This document shows, in pieces, positions 36,086 to 44,561 of a stretch of 64,000 bases of DNA (position 1 is its first letter; every line of letters starts with the position of its first letter). Made by a program: the position numbers and the translations under genes. Below the pieces are notes generated by a model, which saw only the letters and a program-made list of their open reading frames with translations, made no database searches and was not told where the DNA came from. Source of the DNA: Pseudomonas costantinii (lineage in GTDB: Bacteria > Pseudomonadota > Gammaproteobacteria > Pseudomonadales > Pseudomonadaceae); the NCBI RefSeq assembly GCF_001870435.1, contig NZ_MDDR01000015.1, forward strand, positions 23,305-87,304, in the 5' to 3' direction.

Positions 36086-37012
36086 ATGACCACAACCGCC
36101 CCGCTGCTGTATGTCCGCACGCCCATGCTCGATGTGGCGTATGAAGCCCACGGCCCCGCAGACGGTGAGCCGGTGATCCTGCTGCATGGTTTTCCCTATG
36201 ACCCTCGCGGCTATGACGAAATCGCCCCCGCTCTTGCCGGGCGCGGCTACCGGGTATTAGTGCCGTACCTGCGCGGTTATGGCCCGACGCGGTTTATCAA
36301 CGACCGCGTCATGCGTTCCGGCCAACAGGCGGCGCTGGCCAAGGACTTGCTGGATTTCATGGATGCCTTGTCTATCGCACAAGCCACGCTTGCGGGTTAT
36401 GACTGGGGTGGTCGGGCCGCGTGTATTGTCGCCGCACTGTGGCCGGAGCGTGTGCGGGGGTTGGTGACCGGGGATGGCTACAACATCCAGGACATCGCCC
36501 ACTCACTCAAACCTCTGGCACCGGAGACGGAACATCGGTTGTGGTATCAGTTTTACTTTCACACCCAGCGTGGTGTGGACGGTTTGACCGCCAATCGCCG
36601 CGAGTTCTGCGCGTTGTTGTGGCGGCTATGGTCACCAACCTGGGCCGAGGGGCCGGGCCTCTACGGCAAGACCGCGCCATCGTTTGATAACCCGGATTTT
36701 GTCGAGGTGGTGATTCACTCTTATCGCCATCGTTTCATGTACGCACCCGGCGATCCGGCGCTGGAGTCCATTGAGCAGGCCCTGGTGCTGCAACCACCGA
36801 TTTCGGTGCCGAGCATTTCGTTGTGCGGCGCCGATGATGGCGTGGGCCCAGCGCCGGCCGAGGATGAGGATGTGGATCACTTCAGCGGTTTTTATCGGCG
36901 GCAGGTGTTGCCTGGCGTTGGCCACAATATTCCCCAGGAAGCGCCGCAAGCCACCCTTGAAGCGCTATTGGAGTTGCTCGCTCAAACCGCCGGCGAGAAC
37001 CGTTCACGGTAA
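36086..37012 (+). CDS. alpha/beta hydrolase, Asp-nucleophile (epoxide hydrolase/dehalogenase-like)
   Basis: A 308-residue hydrolase. The oxyanion HGFPYDPRGYDEIAPAL stretch, the nucleophile elbow GYDWGG with Asp106 and the terminal His in GVGHNIPQEAP (near 285) are typical of epoxide hydrolases and haloalkane dehalogenases, which form an alkyl-enzyme ester on Asp. The halide- or epoxide-specific lid residues cannot be assigned by eye. Its last 31 bp overlap the end of the GlxA-type regulator on the other strand. Confidence 0.82.
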   Translation: MTTTAPLLYVRTPMLDVAYEAHGPADGEPVILLHGFPYDPRGYDEIAPALAGRGYRVLVPYLRGYGPTRFINDRVMRSGQQAALAKDLLDFMDALSIAQATLAGYDWGGRAACIVAALWPERVRGLVTGDGYNIQDIAHSLKPLAPETEHRLWYQFYFHTQRGVDGLTANRREFCALLWRLWSPTWAEGPGLYGKTAPSFDNPDFVEVVIHSYRHRFMYAPGDPALESIEQALVLQPPISVPSISLCGADDGVGPAPAEDEDVDHFSGFYRRQVLPGVGHNIPQEAPQATLEALLELLAQTAGENRSR

Positions 37013-37950
37013 GCCTGCGGCGTCACCGACAAGGCGCGTAAAAAGCTGCGACGCAGGGTTTCTTCACAACCAAAACCGCACTGCGCAGCGATGCGTTTGA
37101 TCGACGCCGTGCTGTCCGCCAGTTGCTGGCGCGCGGTCTCGACGCGGATCAACTCGACCGCGCGCGCTGGGGTCTGGCCGGTTTCGGCGCGATAGTGCCG
37201 TACGAAGCTGCGTTCGCTCATGCCAACCTGAGCGGCCAGGGTCGGGATATTGAGGTCGAGGGTCAGGTTTTCCGCCATCCAGGCATGCAAATCGGCAAAG
37301 CGGTTGTCGCCCTTTTGCAGGGACAGCGCCACGCTGAATTGCGATTGACCGCCCGGACGCTTGAGAAACACCACCAAATGCCGCGCCACTTCCAGGGCGA
37401 CGGCGCGGCCCAGGTCTTCTTCCACCAGCGCCAAACAGAGGTCGATGCCCGCCGTCACACCGGCGGAGGTCCACACCGCGCCTTGCTGGATGAAGATCGG
37501 GTTGGACTCCACCGTCAGCGTGGGAAATTTGCGCGCCAATTCTTCGCAGCGAGTCCAGTGGGTGACCACCCGGCAGCCGTCGAGCAAACCACTGGCCGCC
37601 AGCAGGAAAGCGCCGGTGCACACCGAGGTCATGCGCCGGGTGTGCCGGGATTTTTCGCGCACCCAGTCCACCAGCGCCGGGTCTTCGGCGGCGCCATATA
37701 CCCCCCAGCCGCCGGCGATCACCAGCGTGTCGCACGGCGTGTCGACGTCGGGCAATGGCTCGGCCACCAGTGCCAGGCCGGCAGAGGTCATCACCGGTTC
37801 GGTCTGGGCAGCGATCACCGAGACGGCGTAGGGCAACGGTAAACCGCGCTGGCGGGCCAGGTCATTCGTTGAGGCGAACACCTGCAACGGCCCGGTCACG
37901 TCGAGCACCTGTGCATTGTCAAAAGCGAGTACGTGGATAATTCGAGGCAT
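36982..37950 (-). CDS. GlxA-family AraC regulator with DJ-1/PfpI domain
   Basis: A 322-residue regulator. An N-terminal DJ-1/PfpI (class I amidotransferase-like) domain (MPRIIHVLAFDNAQVLDVTG ... SVCTGAFLLAASGLLDG) is joined to a C-terminal AraC double helix-turn-helix (IPTLAAQVGMSERSFVRHYRAETGQTPARAVE). GlxA/GATase1-like regulators sense small nitrogen compounds. A TTG at 37989 would extend it; the ATG at 37950 opens the domain exactly. It is divergent from an inhA-like gene (91 bp) whose product has the same DJ-1 fold. Confidence 0.88.
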   Translation of the reverse strand: MPRIIHVLAFDNAQVLDVTGPLQVFASTNDLARQRGLPLPYAVSVIAAQTEPVMTSAGLALVAEPLPDVDTPCDTLVIAGGWGVYGAAEDPALVDWVREKSRHTRRMTSVCTGAFLLAASGLLDGCRVVTHWTRCEELARKFPTLTVESNPIFIQQGAVWTSAGVTAGIDLCLALVEEDLGRAVALEVARHLVVFLKRPGGQSQFSVALSLQKGDNRFADLHAWMAENLTLDLNIPTLAAQVGMSERSFVRHYRAETGQTPARAVELIRVETARQQLADSTASIKRIAAQCGFGCEETLRRSFLRALSVTPQAYRERFSPAV

Positions 37951-38040
37951 GATTGGCGTGATGTGTGGGCTAAATGGCGTATGCGCCAAAGCCTAGGCCT
38001 CTAGAGTGAAGCCGTCCACCCCTTTATCGGAGCGTCATTC

Positions 38041-38721
38041 ATGACCTTGCAGATCGGTTTTTTGTTGTTCCCCGGCATCCAGCAACTGGACCTCACAGGC
38101 CCCTATGACGTGCTCGGTTCACTGCCGGATGTGAAACTGCACCTGGTGTGGAAAGACCTGGAGCCAGTCACTTCCAGCACCGGTCTTGTGTTCACGCCAA
38201 CCATGACCTATGCCGACTGCCCGAATCTGGATGTGATCTGCGTACCGGGCGGCGCAGGCGTCGGCGCGCTGATGGAAGACCCGCAAACCCTCGACTTCCT
38301 CAAGGTCCAGGCAACTACCGCGCGCTACGTAACCTCAGTGTGTACCGGTTCGCTGGTGCTCGGTGCGGCGGGTTTGCTGCGTGGCCGTAAAGCGACGACT
38401 CACTGGGCCTACCACGACCTGCTCGCCCCACTCGGCGCGATCCCGGTACAGGCGCGCGTGGTACGTGACGGCAACCTGTTCACAGGGGGCGGCATCACCG
38501 CCGGGATCGACTTTGCCCTGACCCTCGCGGCTGAGTTGTATAGCGAGGCCGCCGCGCAACTGGTGCAGTTGCAGATTGAATACGCCCCGGCGCCACCGTT
38601 CGATTCAGGCAGCCCGGATACCGCGCCCAAGCACGTGTTGGAGGAAGCCAACAAACGCACGACGGAGTCGCGCCGAGTACGTGGTGAGATCGTGGCCCGG
38701 GCAGCCGCGCGGTTGGGCTGA
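38041..38721 (+). CDS. inhA: isonitrile hydratase-like DJ-1/PfpI protein InhA
   Basis: A 226-residue DJ-1/PfpI-family protein. The start MTLQIGFLLFPGIQQLDLTGPYD-like region and the nucleophile SVCTGS with Cys101 match the P. putida isonitrile hydratase InhA, whose catalytic Cys is also at 101. The enzyme hydrates isonitriles to N-substituted formamides. An Asp at 17 (LDLTGPYD) is the expected partner. It is divergent from a GlxA-type regulator, which fits inducible control. The name is from memory of the family; related DJ-1 proteins of other function cannot be excluded. Confidence 0.75.
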   Translation: MTLQIGFLLFPGIQQLDLTGPYDVLGSLPDVKLHLVWKDLEPVTSSTGLVFTPTMTYADCPNLDVICVPGGAGVGALMEDPQTLDFLKVQATTARYVTSVCTGSLVLGAAGLLRGRKATTHWAYHDLLAPLGAIPVQARVVRDGNLFTGGGITAGIDFALTLAAELYSEAAAQLVQLQIEYAPAPPFDSGSPDTAPKHVLEEANKRTTESRRVRGEIVARAAARLG

Positions 38722-38730
38722 AGCGCCTCT

Positions 38731-39360
38731 TCAGGCTGGGCGAGACATCAGTGCCAGACGTGCGGCCAGCAACATCAATACCGTCGCCAGGCCCCATTTC
38801 TGAAGCCTGGCGCTCTGGGAGCGCCCGGCGAAGAACCGGCTGAGCGTGCCGCCAAAAATCCCCAGTAACGCATGAAACACACCCGCAATCAGGGTCAGGA
38901 CGCCGCCCAATATCAGCAGTTGCAGCGTGATGGACCCGGCCTCGGGCCTGACGAACTGCGGCAAGAACACCATAAAAAACAGCAACGCCTTGGGGTTGAG
39001 CAAACTGTTGAGCATGGCCTGAAGAAACACTCGGCTCAGACGCTCTCGCTTAACCTGAGCAGCATCCAGGCCAGGGCTCTTTTGCAGGGTCTTGAACACC
39101 AGCCACAGCAGGTAAATCACTCCCGCGTAGCGGATCAGGTCGAAGGATGGCGGCCAACCGGCAACCAACGCCGTCACCCCAGTGGCCGTCAATGCGGTCA
39201 GCAGCAGGTCTGCCACGCAGATTCCCAGGCTTGAGGCCACGCCACCGCGCCAGCCATAACTCACGCCATGGCTGATAACGAAGGCCATGTTCGGTCCTGG
39301 CGATAACAGCAACAACAAAACAGCACCTGAAAAAACCAACAGGGTTGCAAGGTCGATCAT
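38731..39360 (-). CDS. LysE/RhtB-family exporter
   Basis: A 209-residue membrane protein with six segments. The LysE signature LLLLSPGPNMAFVISHGVSYGWRGGVASSLGI is split over the first two helices, and the conserved NPKALLFFMVFLPQFV stretch is near 110. These proteins export amino acids or homoserine lactone-like compounds. The ATG at 39360 was chosen over an upstream frame start at 39405 because it begins directly at the first helix. It is convergent with inhA, 9 bp apart. Confidence 0.88.
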   Translation of the reverse strand: MIDLATLLVFSGAVLLLLLSPGPNMAFVISHGVSYGWRGGVASSLGICVADLLLTALTATGVTALVAGWPPSFDLIRYAGVIYLLWLVFKTLQKSPGLDAAQVKRERLSRVFLQAMLNSLLNPKALLFFMVFLPQFVRPEAGSITLQLLILGGVLTLIAGVFHALLGIFGGTLSRFFAGRSQSARLQKWGLATVLMLLAARLALMSRPA

Positions 39361-39847
39361 GCTCAAACCATCCACCGGGGAAAACCGGCAGGTTAATCGG
39401 CCCACCTAAGGCAAACAAAAAATTGTGCTGGATACATTCCTCACAAGTGAAGGTACTTGGTGCGCCCTGCCGCCCTCCTTGCCCGTCTTACAACTCACTT
39501 TGAAAAAGGTTCCCCGTCAAACAGGAAAAATCTCACATTTGTTCCTACACTCAAAATCACCCCCCCCTGACCGAGTTTTTGAACAAGGAGCGTCAACAAA
39601 ATGTCGACAAATGGACCAGTTAGCGCGTATAACATAAAAAATCCGCACCATCGTCAATTCATTGACTAATAAAGTATAAGAAACACCCCTTTGGCCGCCA
39701 CCCCGCACATTTCCTTCATTTGGATAGATAGATTGTCACATTCTGCCCAGAGTAGCTGTCGTTCGACTTGCCATTTGATAAGCAGTCCGCTGCCTTATTG
39801 ATCAGACCGCCGAACAGAGTGCCTGGAGTGCAGTGAGGGATGTTTTT
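39361..39847. other. psl promoter region
   Basis: A 487-bp AT-rich stretch between the LysE-type gene and pslA. It holds the FleQ-like site at 39653-39666 and a run of eight C near 39562. No protein-coding frame with coding character was seen. As the only large gap before ten or more tightly packed psl genes, it should carry the main psl promoter and its long leader. Confidence 0.6.
39653..39666. promoter_or_regulatory. FleQ-box-like palindrome upstream of pslA
   Basis: GTCAATTCATTGAC is a near-perfect 14-bp palindrome. The FleQ binding motif as I recall it from P. aeruginosa exopolysaccharide promoters is GTCaNTAAAtTGAC; this site agrees except in the centre. It lies 182 bp upstream of the pslA ATG. 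FleQ is the c-di-GMP-responsive regulator known to act on psl in P. aeruginosa. Confidence 0.55.
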
Positions 39848-41287
39848 ATGCAAGAAAAGTCGTCAGTCGACAGCCTGTTTCTGACCCGCGCCGGTTTTGT
39901 CGAGTTCTTCGTTGTTTTTGTCAAGCTGATCCATGGCCTGACGGCCATCCTGCCTCCGCTGGCCCTGATATTGTTCATCGACCCGATAGACCCTCAACTG
40001 CGCCCGCATTTCCTGGGCCTCCTGCTGTTTTTCGCACTCCTCGTCATTATTCTGTTCCATGCCCTGGGGGTGTATTCCGAGGAGCTGTTCAGCAATCGCC
40101 TGCGCTTTCGAGTCATGTTGGTGGCATGGACGTCGGCGTTCTGCATCCTGCTGTTCATGTATCAGATATTGCTGCTGTTCCCACAGTTGAGCCCGCGCAA
40201 CCTGGCGTTCTGGTTCACCACCAGCCTGGTACTGTTCGGCATCGAGCGCATCCTGATGCTGCGCCTGTTTCGCAACTTGATGAAGAACGGCAAATACCTG
40301 CAACGCACGGTGATTCTTGGCTTTACCGATACCGCCGTGCACGTTGCCGAACACCTTTCGCGCAATAGTGACATCCGCTCCGGCCTGATCGGTTTTATCG
40401 ACGATCGCACTGAGCGTATCCCCAAGGAGCTGAGTAACCTGCCCCTGCTGGGCAACACCCGCGACCTGGAAAAACTGATCCGCTCCGAGCAGGTCAACCA
40501 GGTGATGATCACCCTGCCTTGGGCCGCCGAGCAACGCATTCATGGACTGGTCAATCGCCTGCGCCAGATGTCGGTGAACGTGATGCTGGTACCCGACATG
40601 GCCGCCCTGCGCTATGGCCACAGCCGCATCACCGACGTGGGCGGCATTCTGATGTTCAACACCTCGCAGTTGCCGCTGCGTGGCTGGTCGCCGTTCATCA
40701 AGCGCTGTGAAGATCTACTGTTGGCCAGCCTGGCATTGGTGGCGCTGTCGCCGGTGATGCTGGTGACGGCGATTGCGATCAAGCTCGACTCCAAGGGCCC
40801 GGTGCTGTTTCGCCAGAACCGTTATGGCTACAACGACAACGAGATTCGCGTCTTCAAGTTCCGCTCGATGTTCACCGAACAGAGCGACCTCACCGCTGAA
40901 CGCCAGACCACCCGCCAAGACCCACGTATCACACGCGTGGGTCGCTTCATCCGCAAAACCAGCATCGACGAGTTGCCGCAGTTGTTCAACGTGCTGCGGG
41001 GCAATATGTCCATGGTCGGCCCGCGCCCCCACGCCACCGCCACCAAGGCGGCAGGCATCCCGTTTGAAGTGGCGGTGAGCGAATACAGCTCGCGGCATCG
41101 GGTCAAGCCGGGCATCACCGGCTGGGCACAGATCAACGGCTATCGGGGGGAAACCGACACCCTGTTCAAGATCCAGAAACGCGTCGAGTACGACCTGGAG
41201 TACATCTCCAAGTGGTCGGTGTGGTTTGACTTGTACATCGTCTTCATGACGGTCCCGGCCGTTCTTTCCACCAAGGAAGTCTATTGA
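39848..41287 (+). CDS. pslA: PslA, undecaprenyl-phosphate sugar-phosphate transferase
   Basis: A 479-residue polyprenyl-phosphate glycosyl-1-phosphate transferase (WcaJ type) that starts Psl repeat assembly on the lipid carrier. Four to five N-terminal membrane segments (about 15-135) are followed by a Rossmann-like domain (TVILGFTDTAVHVAEHL) and a catalytic C-terminal domain. The latter shows KRCEDLLLASLALVALSPVML, FKFRSM, TSIDELPQLFNVLRGNMSMVGPRP and KPGITGWAQ. The ATG at 39848 follows a GAGGG site. The stop overlaps pslB (TGATG). Gene order fixes the psl identity. Confidence 0.92.
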   Translation: MQEKSSVDSLFLTRAGFVEFFVVFVKLIHGLTAILPPLALILFIDPIDPQLRPHFLGLLLFFALLVIILFHALGVYSEELFSNRLRFRVMLVAWTSAFCILLFMYQILLLFPQLSPRNLAFWFTTSLVLFGIERILMLRLFRNLMKNGKYLQRTVILGFTDTAVHVAEHLSRNSDIRSGLIGFIDDRTERIPKELSNLPLLGNTRDLEKLIRSEQVNQVMITLPWAAEQRIHGLVNRLRQMSVNVMLVPDMAALRYGHSRITDVGGILMFNTSQLPLRGWSPFIKRCEDLLLASLALVALSPVMLVTAIAIKLDSKGPVLFRQNRYGYNDNEIRVFKFRSMFTEQSDLTAERQTTRQDPRITRVGRFIRKTSIDELPQLFNVLRGNMSMVGPRPHATATKAAGIPFEVAVSEYSSRHRVKPGITGWAQINGYRGETDTLFKIQKRVEYDLEYISKWSVWFDLYIVFMTVPAVLSTKEVY

Positions 41288-42747
41288 TGAATGCCCTCAA
41301 CGGATTAATCCCCTGCATTATTTCCGGTGGTTCGGGCACACGGCTGTGGCCGGTGTCCCGGCAGAACATGCCCAAGCCCTTCATGCGCATGCGTGACGGG
41401 CAGAGCCTGCTGCAAAAAACCTTCCAGCGTGCCGCCCAACTGCCCGGCGTCGAAAGTGTGCTCACGGTGACCAACCGCGACCTGCTGTTTCGCACGCTGG
41501 ATGACTACCGCGTAGTCAACAAGGCCCACTTGCCCCTGGACCTGTTGCTGGAACCGTTCGGTCGCAACACGGCAGCCGCCATCGCGGTGGCGGCACTGCA
41601 TGTGCAGGAACATTTCGGCGGAGACGCCCAGTTACTGGTGATGCCTGCCGACCATTTGATCCTTGATGAAGCCGCGTTTGCCAAGGCCGTGACTCAGGCC
41701 CGCGACCTGGCCGAAGCCGGGCTCCTGGTGACCTTCGGCATCCAGCCCGACCAACCGGAAACCGGCTTTGGCTACATCGAAAAAGGCGAAGCACTGGGTA
41801 CAGGCAACCGGGTCAAACGCTTTGTCGAAAAACCTGACCTGGCCACCGCCCAAGGCTACCTCGATGGCGGTAAACACCTGTGGAACGCAGGCATGTTCTG
41901 CTTCAAGGCCAGCACCCTGGTGGACGAACTCGCCGCCCATGCCCCCGACGTACTGGTGGCGGCCAAAGCCGCACTGGAACACAGCCAAAGCCTGCAAAAC
42001 AAAACCTCGCGCCAGCGCGAGCTGGATTCGGACGCTTTCGGCAGTGCACCGGATATTTCCATCGACGTGGCGCTGATGGAGAAGTCCAAGCAAGTGGCCG
42101 TGGTGCCTTGCAACATCGGCTGGAGCGACATCGGTTCCTGGGAAGCCCTGCGTCACCTCACCCCCAGCGACGCCCATGGCAACCAGATCAATGGCGAAGC
42201 GATTTTGCACGACGTGCACAACTGCTACATCGACTCACCCAAGCGCGTACTTGGCGCTGTCGGTGTACGCGACCTGATCATCGTCGACACCCCGGATGCC
42301 CTGCTGATCGCCGATGCCAATCGCAGCCAGGAAGTGCGCCACATCGTCGCCGAACTCAAGCGCCAGAATCACCCGGCATTCAGCTTGCACCGTACCGTCA
42401 CCCGGCCGTGGGGCACCTACACCGTGCTGGAGGAAAGCAGCCGGTTCAAGATCAAGCGCATCGTGGTCAAGCCCCAAGCGTCGTTGTCACTGCAGATGCA
42501 CCACCACCGCAGCGAACACTGGGTCGTGGTGAGCGGCGCGGCACAGATCACCAATGGCGACCGTGAGTTTCTGATCAACGCCAACGAGTCCACCTACATT
42601 CCGGCCGGGCACAAACACCGCCTGACCAACCCGGGCATCATTGACCTGGTGATGATCGAGGTGCAAAGCGGCGAGTACCTGGGGGAAGACGACATTGTGC
42701 GCTTTGACGACATCTACGGTCGTGCGCCTGCAGAAGTGAAAAAATGA
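41287..42747 (+). CDS. pslB: PslB, bifunctional mannose-1-P guanylyltransferase/mannose-6-P isomerase
   Basis: A 486-residue type II GMP/PMI enzyme that supplies GDP-mannose. The nucleotidyltransferase half (1-340) shows SGGSGTRLWPVSRQNMPKP, FGRNTAAAIAVAAL, MPADHLI, FVEKPD and WNAGMFCF. The C-terminal cupin isomerase half shows RPWGTYTVLEESSRFKIKRI, LSLQMHHHRSEHWVVVSG and YIPAGHKHRL with the metal-binding histidines. It is coupled to pslA by a one-base overlap and followed by pslC two bases after its stop. Confidence 0.93.
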   Translation: MNALNGLIPCIISGGSGTRLWPVSRQNMPKPFMRMRDGQSLLQKTFQRAAQLPGVESVLTVTNRDLLFRTLDDYRVVNKAHLPLDLLLEPFGRNTAAAIAVAALHVQEHFGGDAQLLVMPADHLILDEAAFAKAVTQARDLAEAGLLVTFGIQPDQPETGFGYIEKGEALGTGNRVKRFVEKPDLATAQGYLDGGKHLWNAGMFCFKASTLVDELAAHAPDVLVAAKAALEHSQSLQNKTSRQRELDSDAFGSAPDISIDVALMEKSKQVAVVPCNIGWSDIGSWEALRHLTPSDAHGNQINGEAILHDVHNCYIDSPKRVLGAVGVRDLIIVDTPDALLIADANRSQEVRHIVAELKRQNHPAFSLHRTVTRPWGTYTVLEESSRFKIKRIVVKPQASLSLQMHHHRSEHWVVVSGAAQITNGDREFLINANESTYIPAGHKHRLTNPGIIDLVMIEVQSGEYLGEDDIVRFDDIYGRAPAEVKK

Positions 42748-42748
42748 T

Positions 42749-43660
42749 ATGCGCACCTCGTTGATCATCCCGACCCGCAACGCGTCCAGTCACCTGGCGC
42801 GACTGCTGCCGGCGCTGAAAATGCAGACCGTGCAACCGGACGAGATGCTGGTGGTCGACAGCGCCTCCAGCGATGACACCGTGGCGCGCTTTCGCGAATT
42901 CGGCGCCCGGGTCGAAGTAATCGACGCCCGCGACTTCAACCACGGTGGCACACGGCGCTGGGCCAGCGAACAGGTCGGCGGCGACGCGCTGATCGTGATG
43001 ACCCAGGACGCGATTCCGGCGAATGCACACACCTTCGCCAACCTGATCGATGAGTTGCAGCTCGACCCGCTCAACGGTGTCGCCTACGGACGCCAGCTGC
43101 CCCACCCCGGCGCGGGTGTGCTGGGTGCGCAGTCACGGCACTTCAACTACCCGGCCCAAAGCCGCAGCAAAAGCCTGGCCGATGCCCCTGAGCTTGGGAT
43201 CAAGACCTGCTTCAGTTCCGACTCCTTTTCCGTGTACCGGCGCAACGCCCTGGAAGCGGTGGGTGGTTTTCCGGCCGATGTGATCGGCAGCGAAGACGCC
43301 TACGTTGCCGCGCGCCTGCTGCTCGACGGCTACAAAGTGCGCTACGCCGCCACCGCCGAGGTTTATCACTCCCACGATTACGGCCTTATGGACGAGTTCC
43401 ACCGCTACTTCGATATCGGTGTGTTCTATGGCCGTGAGCCCTGGATTCGCCAGGCGTTTGGTGATGCCGGCGGTGAAGGTAAACGTTATGTACTGGCCGA
43501 ACTTCGGGCTCTGCGCGAAGCCGGTGCCTTGCACCGCACACCGGAAGTCGTGGTGCGCAGTGCCTTTAAATTGCTGGGCTATCGCCTCGGCCACCTTGAA
43601 CGCTACCTGCCCAATTCGCTCAAGCAGCGCTTGGGTATGTTCTCCACCTACTGGACTTGA
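42749..43660 (+). CDS. pslC: PslC, family 2 glycosyltransferase
   Basis: A 303-residue inverting GT-A transferase. The nucleotide-sugar-binding start (MRTSLIIPTRNASSHLARLL), VVDSASSDDTV and a TQDAIPAN metal-binding-type motif in place of DxD are present. CFSSDSFSVYRR and GSEDAYVAARLLLDGYKVRY are typical of rhamnosyltransferase-like GT2 enzymes. It adds one sugar (rhamnose or mannose/glucose) to the Psl repeat unit. It is cytosolic, with no membrane segment. Confidence 0.88.
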   Translation: MRTSLIIPTRNASSHLARLLPALKMQTVQPDEMLVVDSASSDDTVARFREFGARVEVIDARDFNHGGTRRWASEQVGGDALIVMTQDAIPANAHTFANLIDELQLDPLNGVAYGRQLPHPGAGVLGAQSRHFNYPAQSRSKSLADAPELGIKTCFSSDSFSVYRRNALEAVGGFPADVIGSEDAYVAARLLLDGYKVRYAATAEVYHSHDYGLMDEFHRYFDIGVFYGREPWIRQAFGDAGGEGKRYVLAELRALREAGALHRTPEVVVRSAFKLLGYRLGHLERYLPNSLKQRLGMFSTYWT

Positions 43661-43666
43661 GCCGTC

Positions 43667-44485
43667 ATGAAGACTACCAACCGACGTTCCCGTCTCACCC
43701 TGCTCAGCCTCCTGAGCGCCTCAATCTGGCTGGCCGGTTGCTCGACCCCTGCGCGGGTGCCGCTTCCTGACAACGATACGCTCAAGGCTGGTCACCAAGC
43801 GGCGCTGACGCTGGCCGATCTGCCGCCGGCCCAGGTGCTGATCCTGGCCGGCGACTCCTTGCGCATCGTACGTGATGCTCAGGAGCCGGCCGCCGCCGAT
43901 GAAATGACGGTCTTCGTCGTGCGCCCTGACGGCGTGATCTCGATGCCCAATATCGGTCGGGTCAAGGCCGCATCGCGTACGCCCGAAGACCTGGGCAAGG
44001 AAATCACCGAGAAGTACAAACGCATCTACCGTGAGCCAACGGTGACGGTGAACATCGCCAGCGCGCCGAGCAATAAGGTATTTATCGGTGGTGCGGTGCC
44101 CAACCCGGCGTTTTTCGACCTCGCGGGCTCGGTCAGCGTGGAACAGGCGCTGCTCAGTTCCGGAGGTGTTTTGCCTTCGGCGGACAGTTCCAATATTGCC
44201 CTGATGCGCACAGGCGCCAACGGCAAATACAACATGTACTTCATCAGCCTGAGCGACATGCTCACCGACCCTAACCACCCACGGGTGCCATTGCAACGCG
44301 GCGATTTGATCTATGTGCCGCAGTCGAAGATCGGTGCAACAGTGGAAGCGGTGGATATGTATTTCACCCGGCTGTTTCCAATCAACAAAGGCATTGGTAT
44401 TGGCCTGAACTACGACCTCAACAATCAGGGCGTGAAGAACAGCGGCAACACCACCAACACCAGCACCACCATCATCAACCCATGA
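43667..44485 (+). CDS. pslD: PslD, outer-membrane polysaccharide export lipoprotein
   Basis: A 272-residue lipoprotein: signal peptide with lipobox LAGC (about 24-27), then a polysaccharide export domain (VLILAGDSLRIVRDAQEP ... FVVRPDGVISMPNIGRVKA ... REPTVTVNI) and a SLBB-type domain (KVFIGGAVPNPAFFDLAGSVSVEQAL). Wza-like proteins form the export channel through the outer membrane. The C-terminus is Asn/Thr-rich. It sits six bases after pslC. Confidence 0.9.
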   Translation: MKTTNRRSRLTLLSLLSASIWLAGCSTPARVPLPDNDTLKAGHQAALTLADLPPAQVLILAGDSLRIVRDAQEPAAADEMTVFVVRPDGVISMPNIGRVKAASRTPEDLGKEITEKYKRIYREPTVTVNIASAPSNKVFIGGAVPNPAFFDLAGSVSVEQALLSSGGVLPSADSSNIALMRTGANGKYNMYFISLSDMLTDPNHPRVPLQRGDLIYVPQSKIGATVEAVDMYFTRLFPINKGIGIGLNYDLNNQGVKNSGNTTNTSTTIINP

Positions 44486-44561
44486 TCCTGGAGCCGGTTT
44501 TGTATGACTCGACCCTGTTCTTCCTATTTCGCGTTCAATACCTATTCAATGGAGTGATCCT

